This document shows, one piece after another, positions 51,456-61,607 of a stretch of DNA of 64,000 nt (position 1 is the stretch's first letter; every line of letters begins with the position of its first letter). A model generated the notes under the pieces. That model did not search any database, was not told the origin of the DNA, and worked only from the letters and a program-made list of their open reading frames with translations. The position numbers and the translations under genes were made by a program. The DNA comes from Flavobacterium jumunjinense (GTDB lineage Bacteria; Bacteroidota; Bacteroidia; Flavobacteriales; Flavobacteriaceae), in the NCBI RefSeq assembly GCF_021650975.2, contig NZ_CP091285.1, positions 3,348,001-3,412,000 on the forward strand, given 5' to 3'.

Positions 51456-53861
51456 TTAATATAAACTTGGAAATTTTAGCGGATTAGCTTCATGCATTAT
51501 TGCATAGACTTTCTCATAAATATCTTCTGCACTTGGTTTAGAGAAATAATCTCCATCCGTTCCGTATGCTGGTCTATGGGCTTGCGATGCTAATGTTTGT
51601 GGTTCGCTATCTAAATGGTTATATGCTTTTTGGTTTTCTATTATCTCTTGAAGAATGTAGGCACTTGCTCCACCTGGAACATCTTCATCAATTACTAATA
51701 AACGATTGGTTTTTGCAACGCTTTTAACAATGTCATGATTTATATCGAATGGTAGAAGAGATTGTACATCAATTATTTCTGCGTCAATTCCAATTTCTAA
51801 AAGTTCTTTAGCCGCTTGTTCTACAAGACGTAGCGTTGAACCGTAAGAAACCAGTGTAATATCGGCACCTTCTTTTATTGTTTCAACAATACCAATTGGT
51901 GTTTTGAATTCACCAATATTCGTTGGCATTTTTTCTTTCAAACGGTATCCGTTCAAGCATTCAATAACTAATGCAGGCTCATCAGTTTCTAATAAAGTAT
52001 TATAAAAACCAGCTGCTTTAGTCATGTTTCTTGGTACTAAAACGTGAATTCCTCTAATAGCATTAATTATCATTCCCATTGGAGAACCTGAATGCCAAAC
52101 TCCTTCCAAACGGTGACCTCTAGTTCTAATAATTAAAGGGGCTTTTTGTCTTCCGTGAGTTCTATATTGAAGTGTTGCTAAATCATCACTCATGATCTGG
52201 ATGGCATACAACAAATAATCAAGGTATTGAATTTCTGCAATTGGTCGTAAACCTCTCATTGCCATTCCAATTCCTTGTCCAAGAATTGTTGCTTCACGAA
52301 TTCCAGCATCTGCAACACGAAATTCTCCGTATTTTTCTTGCATTCCTTCTAACCCTTGGTTCACATCTCCAATATTTCCAGAATCTTCTCCAAAAATTAA
52401 TGTTTCTGGGTGTTTCGCAAAAATGGCATCAAAATTATCTCTCAAAACCAAACGTGCATCTACATCTTCAGCAGTTTCGTCATAAGTTGGTTTTACTTCT
52501 TTTACAGAGTAAATATTAGTATCTGATTGTGAATGTAAGTGAGAACTAAATTTTGGTTGAATTTTTTCAGTATAGTTTGTTATCCAATTTCCAAGTTGCG
52601 ATTTTCCACTTTCATTGATAACTAAACGCAATGCTTTTCTTGCTGTAATTAAAAGATCCTTACGAATTGGTTCTTTTAGACTCGCTAAATCATTGCTATA
52701 TTTTTCTAAAAACACTTTATTGCTACTTGAAGCGGCAACAACTTGTAATATGTTTATTAATTCTTCTTGTTCCGCTTTTATTGGAGCAGTAAAAGCTGCC
52801 CAAGCTGCTTTTTTTCCAGCAAGAACTTCTTTTTTTGTTGCAGAGTCAATTTCTTCAATTTCTTCTTCAGTTGCAATGTTGTTGTCGATCATCCAAATCT
52901 TCATTTGTGAAAGACAATCGAATTCTGTTTCCCATTCTAAACGGTCTTTACTTTTGTATCTTTCATGACTTCCAGAAGTAGAGTGACCTTGCGGTTGTGT
53001 TAATTCATTAACATGGATTAATACAGGTACATGTTCTGTACGAGCAATTTTGGAAGCTTTTTGATAGGTTTCAACCAAAGCAGGGTAATCCCAACCTTTA
53101 ACTCTTAAAATCTCATATCCATTAGTACCATCTTCTCTTTGGAAACCTTTAAGTATTTCCGAAATATTTTCTTTTGTAGTTTGATATTTTGCGTGTACAG
53201 AAATTCCATATTCATCATCCCAAACACTCATTACCATTGGAACTTGTAAAACACCAGCAGCGTTTATAGTTTCAAAAAATAAACCTTCAGATGTTGATGC
53301 ATTTCCAATTGTTCCCCAAGCTACTTCATTTCCTTTATTAGAAAAATTAGTTAGATTTTCTAAACCAGAAACGTTTCTAAATATCTTAGAAGCTTGTGCT
53401 AAACCAAGTAATCTCGGCATTTGCCCAGCAGTTGGTGAAATATCTGCACTCGAATTTTTTTGCGCAGTTAAGTTGTTCCAGTTTCCATTTTCGTCTAAAC
53501 TATGTGTTGCAAAATGCCCACCCATTTGACGACCAGCACTCATTGGATCATTATTAAGGTCTGTGTGACCATATAATCCTGCAAAAAACTGTTCAATATT
53601 TAAAGCTCCAATTGCCATCATAAAAGTTTGATCGCGATAATATCCTGAACGGAAATCACCATTTTGGAAGGCTTTTGCTAATGCTAATTGAGGCACTTCT
53701 TTTCCGTCTCCAAAGATACCAAATTTAGCTTTTCCAGTAAGAACTTCTCTACGTCCCAAAAGACTACATTCTCTACTAGTTATTGCTATTTTATAATCAT
53801 TGATGACTTCAGTTTTGAAATCTTGAAATGAAAGTGTTTCTTTAGCGACAGAATTACTCAT
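51456..53861 (-). CDS. 2-oxoacid dehydrogenase E1 component, fused alpha and beta subunits
   Basis: 801 aa from the ATG at 53861 (MSNSVAKETLSFQDFKTEVI); 60 further codons upstream would cross the promoter and are not coding. Residues 1-440 are the E1-alpha TPP domain (YYRDQTFMMAIGAL, GTIGNASTSEGLFFETINAA). Residues 470-801 are E1-beta (IFGEDSGNIGDVNQGLEGMQ, RIADAGIREAT-like, DYLLYAIQIMSDDLAT, HSGSPMG). It decarboxylates a branched-chain 2-oxoacid or pyruvate and acylates the E2 lipoyl group. E2/E3 genes are not in the window. Confidence 0.93.
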   Translation of the reverse strand: MSNSVAKETLSFQDFKTEVINDYKIAITSRECSLLGRREVLTGKAKFGIFGDGKEVPQLALAKAFQNGDFRSGYYRDQTFMMAIGALNIEQFFAGLYGHTDLNNDPMSAGRQMGGHFATHSLDENGNWNNLTAQKNSSADISPTAGQMPRLLGLAQASKIFRNVSGLENLTNFSNKGNEVAWGTIGNASTSEGLFFETINAAGVLQVPMVMSVWDDEYGISVHAKYQTTKENISEILKGFQREDGTNGYEILRVKGWDYPALVETYQKASKIARTEHVPVLIHVNELTQPQGHSTSGSHERYKSKDRLEWETEFDCLSQMKIWMIDNNIATEEEIEEIDSATKKEVLAGKKAAWAAFTAPIKAEQEELINILQVVAASSSNKVFLEKYSNDLASLKEPIRKDLLITARKALRLVINESGKSQLGNWITNYTEKIQPKFSSHLHSQSDTNIYSVKEVKPTYDETAEDVDARLVLRDNFDAIFAKHPETLIFGEDSGNIGDVNQGLEGMQEKYGEFRVADAGIREATILGQGIGMAMRGLRPIAEIQYLDYLLYAIQIMSDDLATLQYRTHGRQKAPLIIRTRGHRLEGVWHSGSPMGMIINAIRGIHVLVPRNMTKAAGFYNTLLETDEPALVIECLNGYRLKEKMPTNIGEFKTPIGIVETIKEGADITLVSYGSTLRLVEQAAKELLEIGIDAEIIDVQSLLPFDINHDIVKSVAKTNRLLVIDEDVPGGASAYILQEIIENQKAYNHLDSEPQTLASQAHRPAYGTDGDYFSKPSAEDIYEKVYAIMHEANPLKFPSLY

Positions 53862-53886
53862 AGATATATAAATATTGATGTTGCCA

Positions 53887-53917
53887 CAAATGTAATTAAA
53901 TAGCAATAAAAATGCAA
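53887..53917 (-). promoter_or_regulatory. Promoter of the E1 alpha/beta gene
   Basis: On the minus strand TTG (53917-53915), 20 nt, then TACATTTG (53894-53887), an exact Bacteroidetes promoter. Transcription would start near 53880, 19 nt before the ATG at 53861. Confidence 0.75.
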
Positions 53918-54041
53918 TACCTAAAAGCTTATTTTTTTTATAATTAGTATTAATATTGGATTTTTTATAAAAATATACTATTAAATATGGTTTTAAGATG
54001 AGTTTTGTTGAAGATAATTCAAAGAAAATGAAAATGTTCAA

Positions 54042-56864
54042 TTAAAACCATTTTCTCGTAAATAAAGAAATTAATGTTTTTGGACTTATTGTAATTATAA
54101 AACGAATTTTTTGTCCATAATTATCATCATTTAACTCAAAACCATTTTTAGAATATACTGGCAAAAATAGCTCAAAATAATCAGGAACCAAATTTAAATG
54201 TATACCAGAATCATAAACAAATTCGGTAGGCATAAATTTATTTTTTAATAACCCAACATCACCATAAACTTGTACCCAATTCCAAATGTTGAATGAAGCA
54301 TTAATGGTTGTCATCCATTGGTTTGCATACCTTGTTTTTAATCGTGATTTAAATCCGCCTTCTTCACTAACAAACTGCTGACTAAATAATCCTGTTGATT
54401 CACTTCGCCCTATTAGGTTAGTTTGGAAGGTATAATCGGTTGGTTTGTCTAGACCAAAACTAAAGAAATTAGATCCAGTACTTCTATAAATGAAATTTCC
54501 AGCAAACAATCTCAGACTCAATTGTCTATTATTCTCAAACAGTTTTCTATAGTTTATTTCACTTGTGATGTTTCCAAATGAATTGGAAATTTGAACTTGA
54601 TTATTAATACTAAAGTGTTTTGTACTTTCGGATTGAATGTTTCCATAGGAAGCACTAAAAACCGAATATTTAGAAGCTATAGTATTTACTTTTACTGCTG
54701 AACTTGCTTCTTTATCAATAAATAGTTGTCTAATTTGGATGAACTCTTTTTTGTTTGTCCTTAAATTTTTATCTCTAAAAAGGAATTGTATTGAAGGGAT
54801 AAAACGAGTGTATTTTGCGTTTGGTGCGTAATGAGATTGTATACCACTTAATGAATATATTATTCGGTAAAGTTTACCTTCGTCTCTAATATAATCATCT
54901 ACTCTTACCGAAAAATTACCTATTATTTTTCCTGTATTTGTAGAATAGTAGGGTGCAACACTAAAATTGAATGGTTTGTTTAATAATGACTTATTATTCA
55001 ACCGTGGGCCAATTGCGATTCCATCGTACAAATTGAATTCAAATTCTGGAACATAGAATAATTGATTAAAATGAGGTTCTTCTAAATCTGTATAAAAATT
55101 CAGCTTTAAAGGTCTGTTGTTGAATAAAAAACCACCTAATGATTTCCAGTTGTTTCTTAAATTATATTCAGGGACTTCATTTTTATAATTTAAAACGAAC
55201 TTATCTATATTTTCTCTATCAAAGACAAGAATTGTGTCTTTTTTTATGTTTTCTATCCAAATTTTTGAAATTACAGAGTCATTCCTAAGTTGGTAAAGTG
55301 AGATTGGAACATTAGTATTTGTTTTGTTTTTTACTTTTATAGTTATTTTATCTTCAGTCTTGGTTATTTTTCCGAATTTAAAATCAATTAATTCCCTTGT
55401 TTCTATTAATGTTCTAAAGAACCAATTAATGTCTTTTTCTGTATTTTTCTTTAAGATAGTTTCAAAGTCTATTTTGTTGGTTTGGAATTCTTTGTTCAAT
55501 TCTATGAATTCTTGAATTGAATTTAGAACAATATCTTTTTCTAAATAACTATCTAAATATTTAAAACTTAAACCAGCTCTGTATTTGTTTGCAATTTGTT
55601 CGTTAAATTTAATTAATCTGTTTTTTGGTTCATTTAAAGGTTGGTCTAGATTTTTTCTAGCCATTAACATGTATAAATAATTGTATTGTTGGTTAAAATC
55701 TAAATTTACAAAGTGAAAAGATTTTAATAGTTTAAACTGAGATAAACTTCCTGTCATTTTCTTTTCTGGATGAAACTCATCAATGTATTGCATCATTAAA
55801 AACACCTGAATTCCATCATAGATCCATTGTTCTTTTCTAGGTGTTAATTGTAATGAAGATTTGAGGTAGTTGTTTAAATATGTTTTCAGAAACATTAGCT
55901 CAAACATGAACTCATTTGTAAACGGACTTAAAAATGATGGTAATTGATTTAGTCCATAGAAAGGTTGACGACTATAATCTTCTTGAGATACAATTAATTT
56001 ATTTCTAGGACTTTTTCCTATTTTTTCATTAACAAAACGTGTAATTTTATCTATAATTACCGCTTTTTCTACATCTTCTATTTTAGAATTAAAGTTAGAA
56101 GAAACCTCAATGATATCGTTTTTATAATTAACAAATTCTTGTTTAGTTGTAAATACAGCAGTAACATCAAACTTATTACTTCCTTTAAATTTAAATATAT
56201 AATTTTCCTTGGTAGATTCTTCTGTCTCATTATTTGCGTTTAAATCAGAAGTAACGGTGTAGTTTTTTGGTATTTCAAATTCAATTTCATAATCTGATGG
56301 AGCATTAGAAATATCATCTAAATTTTCATTACTTTGAATTACAAACTGTCTGTTTTCGTATCGGGTAGGAGAAAGGAACCAGTTTTTAAGATACATTCTG
56401 CCTTCATCATTAAAACCATATTTCGTAAATCGATCATTTGGTATTTTTACAATGTATGAAAGTGTTATTTTTTGATTTGAAAAAGGTAGAATCGGATTAA
56501 CTAAATCCAAATAAACAATATCAACACGATCTTCATTTCTATGCCACTTTAATTGTTGAAATTTTGAATCGAAAGCATTATTAATTTTTGTATATCCTCG
56601 ATCTTCGTCTTTAGCTAAATGAAAAGCTCTTATAAATTCATCAGAAAACCGACGCGCTAAACCAGAAGTTTTAGATGAGAAAGCGTTATTCCAATCGTTA
56701 AAAACGATGGTTTTAATTGTATCTGCCGTTGCATTTACGTAGGTTAACTCTTGTTTAATTTGAAGTATTTTTTCATTTGGATTTACTCTAACTTGTAAAA
56801 TAGAGTTGTGCTGGGCAAAGCCAAATGAAAAAAGGAATATAAAAATTAAACTTTTGATTTTCAA
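54042..56864 (-). CDS. M1-peptidase-like exported protein lacking HExxH, with C-terminal barrel-like region
   Basis: 940 aa with TTG start at 56864 (an in-frame stop lies three codons upstream) and signal peptide ending FGFAQ. The N-terminal 240 residues resemble the M1 aminopeptidase beta domain (RYENRQFVIQS, DYEIEFEIPKNYTVTS). The region where HExxH is expected reads PFTNEFMFELMFLKTYLNNY, then WIYDGIQVFLMMQYID, so the zinc ligands are missing. From about residue 580 alternating strands with terminal RKWF look like an outer-membrane barrel. It may be an inactive gluzincin anchored in the outer membrane. Confidence 0.78.
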   Translation of the reverse strand: MKIKSLIFIFLFSFGFAQHNSILQVRVNPNEKILQIKQELTYVNATADTIKTIVFNDWNNAFSSKTSGLARRFSDEFIRAFHLAKDEDRGYTKINNAFDSKFQQLKWHRNEDRVDIVYLDLVNPILPFSNQKITLSYIVKIPNDRFTKYGFNDEGRMYLKNWFLSPTRYENRQFVIQSNENLDDISNAPSDYEIEFEIPKNYTVTSDLNANNETEESTKENYIFKFKGSNKFDVTAVFTTKQEFVNYKNDIIEVSSNFNSKIEDVEKAVIIDKITRFVNEKIGKSPRNKLIVSQEDYSRQPFYGLNQLPSFLSPFTNEFMFELMFLKTYLNNYLKSSLQLTPRKEQWIYDGIQVFLMMQYIDEFHPEKKMTGSLSQFKLLKSFHFVNLDFNQQYNYLYMLMARKNLDQPLNEPKNRLIKFNEQIANKYRAGLSFKYLDSYLEKDIVLNSIQEFIELNKEFQTNKIDFETILKKNTEKDINWFFRTLIETRELIDFKFGKITKTEDKITIKVKNKTNTNVPISLYQLRNDSVISKIWIENIKKDTILVFDRENIDKFVLNYKNEVPEYNLRNNWKSLGGFLFNNRPLKLNFYTDLEEPHFNQLFYVPEFEFNLYDGIAIGPRLNNKSLLNKPFNFSVAPYYSTNTGKIIGNFSVRVDDYIRDEGKLYRIIYSLSGIQSHYAPNAKYTRFIPSIQFLFRDKNLRTNKKEFIQIRQLFIDKEASSAVKVNTIASKYSVFSASYGNIQSESTKHFSINNQVQISNSFGNITSEINYRKLFENNRQLSLRLFAGNFIYRSTGSNFFSFGLDKPTDYTFQTNLIGRSESTGLFSQQFVSEEGGFKSRLKTRYANQWMTTINASFNIWNWVQVYGDVGLLKNKFMPTEFVYDSGIHLNLVPDYFELFLPVYSKNGFELNDDNYGQKIRFIITISPKTLISLFTRKWF

Positions 56865-57058
56865 AATACTGTTTTATTTAAGATTGCAATTTTAATGAAA
56901 AGTTGCGTTAGTTTACTTTTAAATGTACTATAATTTATTAAATATGTCAAAATACTTTTACAATTTCCTTTTTTTTGAGGATTTGTTAATAAAAACAGCT
57001 ATTCGAGATAGTTTTTTAGCAAATAAATAAACTAACTTTGAATTTAAAGATAATTATT

Positions 57059-59035
57059 ATGCTCCAAAAATTACTTTCCTTAGCTCTTTTCTTGCTTTTT
57101 AATGTTTCTTTTTCACAAATTGTGATTAATGAAATTGACGTTGATACAGACGGAACCGATCAACTCGAATTTATTGAATTGAAGTCTTCTACAGCAAATT
57201 TTTCTCTAGATGGCTATGTTTTAGTTTTGTTTAATGCAGGTAGTTCTTCTCCATATTCAAATACAGTGAGTTATTTTACTTACGATTTGGATGGATTTAC
57301 TACAGACGTTAACGGTATTGCTCATTTTGGAAACACAATGGTTTCTCCTTCTCCAATGGGGAGTTTTTTAAATGGAACTATTCAAAACGGACCTGATGTT
57401 ATTGCCTTATATCAAGGTAATCCTTCCGATTTTCCATTGAATACTAATGCTACAGCAACAAATTTGATAGACGCAGTTGCTTATGCAACCAATTCATTTC
57501 AACCTTCTAATATGATGTCTATTTTAGGGATTACATATTGTACAAATGAAAATCTAAACGGGCAAAAAGATACACAATCGATTCAGCGAAAAAATGATGG
57601 TACTTATGAAGTTAAAAATCCAACTCCAGGAGTCAATAACGACGGTTCTGGTGTTACTATTAATTTTGTAACTGTTACAACAGATCAGGCTTTCTATACA
57701 GAAGGAGAAAACTTCATGCTTACTTTTACAACAGATACACCTGTAACCAATCAAAATCTAATAATTAATTTTACCCTTGTTAATGGTAATTTTATGGTTA
57801 ATGATTATTCTGGTGGAGGAGGTTTAACTGTTACAATTCCAATTGGTCAAACTACAGAAAGTACGACACTTACACTTGTTGATGATTCAACAAATGAAGG
57901 AGATGAAGAAATGTTGATAGATGTACAAACGCTACCTTTTGGCTATAGTTCTAGCAACGATAATATAATTATTAGAATTTATGATAACGATTATATTGTT
58001 GAAACGTATGGGACTCCTTTAAATCCTACCTATGGATTAGTTACTCCAACAATTCCAGCAGGTTATTATGATTCTTTAGAAGGTTTGTCTGGTGCTTCAT
58101 TGAAACAAGCTATTCAAGATATTATAGCAAATCCATCTGTGGTTCATGCACATAATTATGGCGATATTTATGACATCTTAAAGGTATCAGATATAAATCC
58201 TGAAAACTCAAATCAGGTTTGGGAAATGTATGTTGAATCGCCAATTGCAATTCTAGATCAGCAGTTTAGCTCTAGTAATATTGGAGTGTGGAATAGAGAG
58301 CATATTTTTCCACAATCTAGAGGAGGTTTTTCTGGAGGAACAGATTCTAATCCAGACGGAATTAATGTATGGTTGCCTACAAATGCAAACGATATTTTAG
58401 CGGGTCATGCAGATGCACATCATATTCGTGTGGAAGACGGAGCAGAAAATTCAGCTAGAAGTAATAAAGATTTTGGATTGGATTATAACGGACCAGTCGG
58501 AAGTCAAGGAAGCTGGCATGGAGATGTTGCAAGAGCGCTTTTTTATATGGCCGTACGATATAATAGTTTAGGTTTAGTTAACGGTGATCCGTCTGACAGT
58601 ACAGACGATCAGTTGGGGGATTTAGCTTCGTTATTACAATGGAATACTTCCGATCCTTCTGATGATTTTGAAATGAATCGTAATAATTATATTTATACGT
58701 GGCAAGTAAATCGTAATCCTTTTATTGACTATCCTTTATTAGCAGATTATGTGTTTGGTTCTAATTATGGAGATACTTGGTCGTTTGCATTATCGAATCA
58801 GAATTTTTCTACTGCCAATGTAAAAGTGTATCCTAACCCAACAACCGATTATTTAATGATTTCAGGAATTGAAGGAGCTGCTACTGTTGAAATATATACT
58901 TTAACCGGACAATTAGTGCATAAAAAACCTTTCGAAAATGCTATTCGATTGAATATTGATTTGACGTCTGGTATTTATTTGGTAAAAGTTTTGAATGGTA
59001 CTGAAAGTGTTGTTAGAAAAATAATTGTTCGATAA
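57059..59035 (+). CDS. Type IX-secreted endonuclease I-family nuclease
   Basis: 658 aa from the ATG at 57059 (MLQKLLSLALFLLFNVSFSQ signal); the frame opens at a TTG 21 bp earlier, inside the -7 box TAACTTTG (57033-57040). Order: a lamin-tail-like domain (IVINEIDVDTDGTDQLEFIE), a Calx-beta-like segment (220-320), the endonuclease I domain (340-570; GVWNREHIFPQSRGG with the catalytic His, NPFIDYPLLADY), and a type-A C-terminal sorting domain (VKVYPNPTTDYLMIS..GIYLVKV). It should be released to degrade extracellular DNA/RNA. Confidence 0.93.
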   Translation: MLQKLLSLALFLLFNVSFSQIVINEIDVDTDGTDQLEFIELKSSTANFSLDGYVLVLFNAGSSSPYSNTVSYFTYDLDGFTTDVNGIAHFGNTMVSPSPMGSFLNGTIQNGPDVIALYQGNPSDFPLNTNATATNLIDAVAYATNSFQPSNMMSILGITYCTNENLNGQKDTQSIQRKNDGTYEVKNPTPGVNNDGSGVTINFVTVTTDQAFYTEGENFMLTFTTDTPVTNQNLIINFTLVNGNFMVNDYSGGGGLTVTIPIGQTTESTTLTLVDDSTNEGDEEMLIDVQTLPFGYSSSNDNIIIRIYDNDYIVETYGTPLNPTYGLVTPTIPAGYYDSLEGLSGASLKQAIQDIIANPSVVHAHNYGDIYDILKVSDINPENSNQVWEMYVESPIAILDQQFSSSNIGVWNREHIFPQSRGGFSGGTDSNPDGINVWLPTNANDILAGHADAHHIRVEDGAENSARSNKDFGLDYNGPVGSQGSWHGDVARALFYMAVRYNSLGLVNGDPSDSTDDQLGDLASLLQWNTSDPSDDFEMNRNNYIYTWQVNRNPFIDYPLLADYVFGSNYGDTWSFALSNQNFSTANVKVYPNPTTDYLMISGIEGAATVEIYTLTGQLVHKKPFENAIRLNIDLTSGIYLVKVLNGTESVVRKIIVR

Positions 59036-59198
59036 AACACTTTTAAACTCACTTGTTCCATTGTAATAATGGAATAAACTTATAAAAAAAGTCAAATAGA
59101 GCATTAAAAAAATGCTTTTTTTGACTTTTTCTACATCATTCAATGATTGATGTAATCATTTTTTAATTTTTATATTAGTCAAAGAAACAGACATACAT

Positions 59199-61529
59199 CT
59201 AGAACATAATTTTATAGCTCAGATTAGGAATGATGATTGCTTCTCGATACATTTCTACGCTTTGATTGGTAAAATTAAATCGATGTCCAAAGTTTTCTTT
59301 ATATCCATTAGCATTAATTATTTTTAAAGATAGTTTTTGAGATGTTTTGGCTTTATTCCATTGATAATTAGCTGTGAAATGTGATACAAAACTAGCTTGA
59401 TTTTGCAAACTAAAAGGATTACTTTCATTGTAAATAACATCTTGTTGGTTAACAGAAGCTGCAACATCTATTGGGGAATAACGATCTCCGCCTTGATAAC
59501 TTAATCTAAAGTTTAAACTAAATAAATTTTGGTTTTCTTTTCCTGTTTTGAATTCTTTCCCTGCTAAGCAATTGATAAGAAAATTTCTATTGAACTTGGT
59601 GTTAAACCATTCATTATTAGTGGTTTTAAATTCTGAATTGAATATTGAAGCAGAAATTAGATAATAAAATCCATTTGTAATATATTTTTCAAGCATAAGA
59701 TCGATACCATAATTTCGTGCCATTCCTTTATTATTAAAAGTATCTGTAACGAACCAATTATCTGTGTTGTTAATTAGGGATTCGTTTGTGTTTTGTATAA
59801 TAGGTACGTCGAATAAATGTTGATAATAGGGTTCAATTCGTAAATGTAAATTATTAGAACAGTTCCAATTATACCCTAATACAACATGATGTGCTTTAGT
59901 AAAATCTAAATTCTTATTCGTTTGTTCATTTGTGTTTAACGGTTTAGAGAAATAGATGTTCAAATTTTCTAAACGACTGTGAAGTCCATAACCAAAACTA
60001 ATTTCATGGTTTTCTTTAACTTGATAAGCAATTCCTAATCTCGGTTCAAAAGTTTTGTTATTATTAAGTGTAAATAATTGTGTGTTTAATCCCAAATTAA
60101 AGGTAAATTTATGATGTGATAATGTTGTGTTATAAAAACCAGAAAGTAATGTACTTGTTCCTTTTTCTGAAATCAAGTTTTCATAAGAATTATTAATTGT
60201 TTCAGCTAAGAATAAATTATAATTCATAATTACAGCATTCATTCCTGCTTTATAGGAATATTTAGCGTGTACCTTTTTATTGAAAATAGATTTGAATGTG
60301 ATATTATAATTGGTGTTTTCAATTTTACTTTTCGGTTGTAAATCAAAATTGGTGTCTAATTGTTGTGTAGTAAAATTTAATCCACTGGTAGAAAGAGCTA
60401 ATGTAGTACTTAATGAACCCCCATTTTTAAGAAAGAAACGGTTATTAATACCTGTTGCACCCATATATTGTTTGGCAACTTCTTTTTCTTTATCTTCTTC
60501 ATAGTTCCATAATTGACTATCTTTTTCAGATTCCTGACCAGATGTGTCAATAAGTCCAATTCCCCAAAAGGAGAATGTTCCCGTTCTTTTAGTTGGTAAT
60601 TTAATTTTATAAGCTAAATCTTGGTATTTTATTCCTTCTGCTTCATCAGGTAGTAAAGATGAAATTAAACTTAATGTTGAGTATCTATAGTTGACTAAAT
60701 AGGATGAGTTATTGTTCTTACTTAAAGGTCCTTCAGATGCGAAATCGATACCAATTAATCCAATTTCAGAAGTATGTTCATGATTTGAATTGTTTCCGTT
60801 TCTCATTTGCATATCAAAAACTCCAGACAGCGCATTGTTGTATTCCGATGGAAAAGCACCAGTAAAAAAATCTGAATTGGCTAATAAATTGCTACTTAAA
60901 GCACTAAGTCCACCACCACCAAAAGTACCTAAGTCAGCAAAATGATTTGGATTTGGAATTTCAATACCTTCCATTTTCCATTGCGTAAATTTGGGAGCAT
61001 TTCCTCTAATTGAGATAGCGTTATTACCAATATTACTTGCAACACCAGCAAAAGAAGAGGCTAAACGAGCAGGATCGTCAAATCCACCTGCATATCTATT
61101 TGCTTCTTCAACGCTTAGCATTTTGGCACTCACTAAGGCTTGTTTATTAATTGATTTTTCTTTTTGGACTTTTGCTTTAACAATAACTTCATTTAAAGTA
61201 GCAATGTTTTCAGTAAGCCGAATAGTAATTTGTGCCTCCTTAGAAGAGGAGAGAAGTATGTCATTAACAATTATTGTTTCAAAACCTAAGAAAGTTGCTT
61301 GAAGATTATAGCGTCCAGGTGATAAATTCTCTAAAACAAAATTTCCGTTTTCATCTGTTGCGGTTCCAATAACATCTGTTGTGTTTAAAACAAGTATATT
61401 AACGAATGGTAACGGTTCTAAAGAAGAAGCATCAATAACTTGTCCTTTAATGTTTTGCTTGATTTCTTGTGCTTTCAATAGCTGAAGTGTAAAGCAAGCA
61501 ATTATTGTAATCCAAATTCTTAAAAACAT
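59199..61529 (-). CDS. TonB-dependent receptor with carboxypeptidase-regulatory N-domain
   Basis: 776 aa. Signal peptide ends LLKAQ. Residues 27-115 form the CarbopepD-reg-like domain (GQVIDASSLEPLPFVNILVL, TDENGNFVLENLSPGRYNLQ). The plug starts near 125 (SAKMLSVEEANRYAGGFDDP, SIRGNAPKFTQWKMEGIEIP), then a 22-strand barrel ending in a terminal Phe (NLSYKIMF). Substrate is unknown; no SusD partner lies beside it. Downstream of a good promoter. Confidence 0.92.
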   Translation of the reverse strand: MFLRIWITIIACFTLQLLKAQEIKQNIKGQVIDASSLEPLPFVNILVLNTTDVIGTATDENGNFVLENLSPGRYNLQATFLGFETIIVNDILLSSSKEAQITIRLTENIATLNEVIVKAKVQKEKSINKQALVSAKMLSVEEANRYAGGFDDPARLASSFAGVASNIGNNAISIRGNAPKFTQWKMEGIEIPNPNHFADLGTFGGGGLSALSSNLLANSDFFTGAFPSEYNNALSGVFDMQMRNGNNSNHEHTSEIGLIGIDFASEGPLSKNNNSSYLVNYRYSTLSLISSLLPDEAEGIKYQDLAYKIKLPTKRTGTFSFWGIGLIDTSGQESEKDSQLWNYEEDKEKEVAKQYMGATGINNRFFLKNGGSLSTTLALSTSGLNFTTQQLDTNFDLQPKSKIENTNYNITFKSIFNKKVHAKYSYKAGMNAVIMNYNLFLAETINNSYENLISEKGTSTLLSGFYNTTLSHHKFTFNLGLNTQLFTLNNNKTFEPRLGIAYQVKENHEISFGYGLHSRLENLNIYFSKPLNTNEQTNKNLDFTKAHHVVLGYNWNCSNNLHLRIEPYYQHLFDVPIIQNTNESLINNTDNWFVTDTFNNKGMARNYGIDLMLEKYITNGFYYLISASIFNSEFKTTNNEWFNTKFNRNFLINCLAGKEFKTGKENQNLFSLNFRLSYQGGDRYSPIDVAASVNQQDVIYNESNPFSLQNQASFVSHFTANYQWNKAKTSQKLSLKIINANGYKENFGHRFNFTNQSVEMYREAIIIPNLSYKIMF

Positions 61530-61555
61530 AGTTTAAATCTTTATCGAATGAGGAA

Positions 61556-61586
61556 CAAAGTTATAAACGCATTAAGGTGACTACAA
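61556..61586 (-). promoter_or_regulatory. Promoter of the TonB-receptor gene
   Basis: On the minus strand TTG (61586-61584), 20 nt, then TAACTTTG (61563-61556). Transcription would begin about 20 nt before the ATG at 61529. Confidence 0.72.
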
Positions 61587-61607
61587 TACTGATTTATCAG
61601 TATATTG

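Noticed and set aside
53862..54041. Hydrophobic 60-aa N-terminal extension (possible signal) on the E1 alpha/beta protein
   Set aside because: An exact promoter lies inside this stretch, and E1 enzymes are cytoplasmic; the ATG at 53861 is the sensible start.
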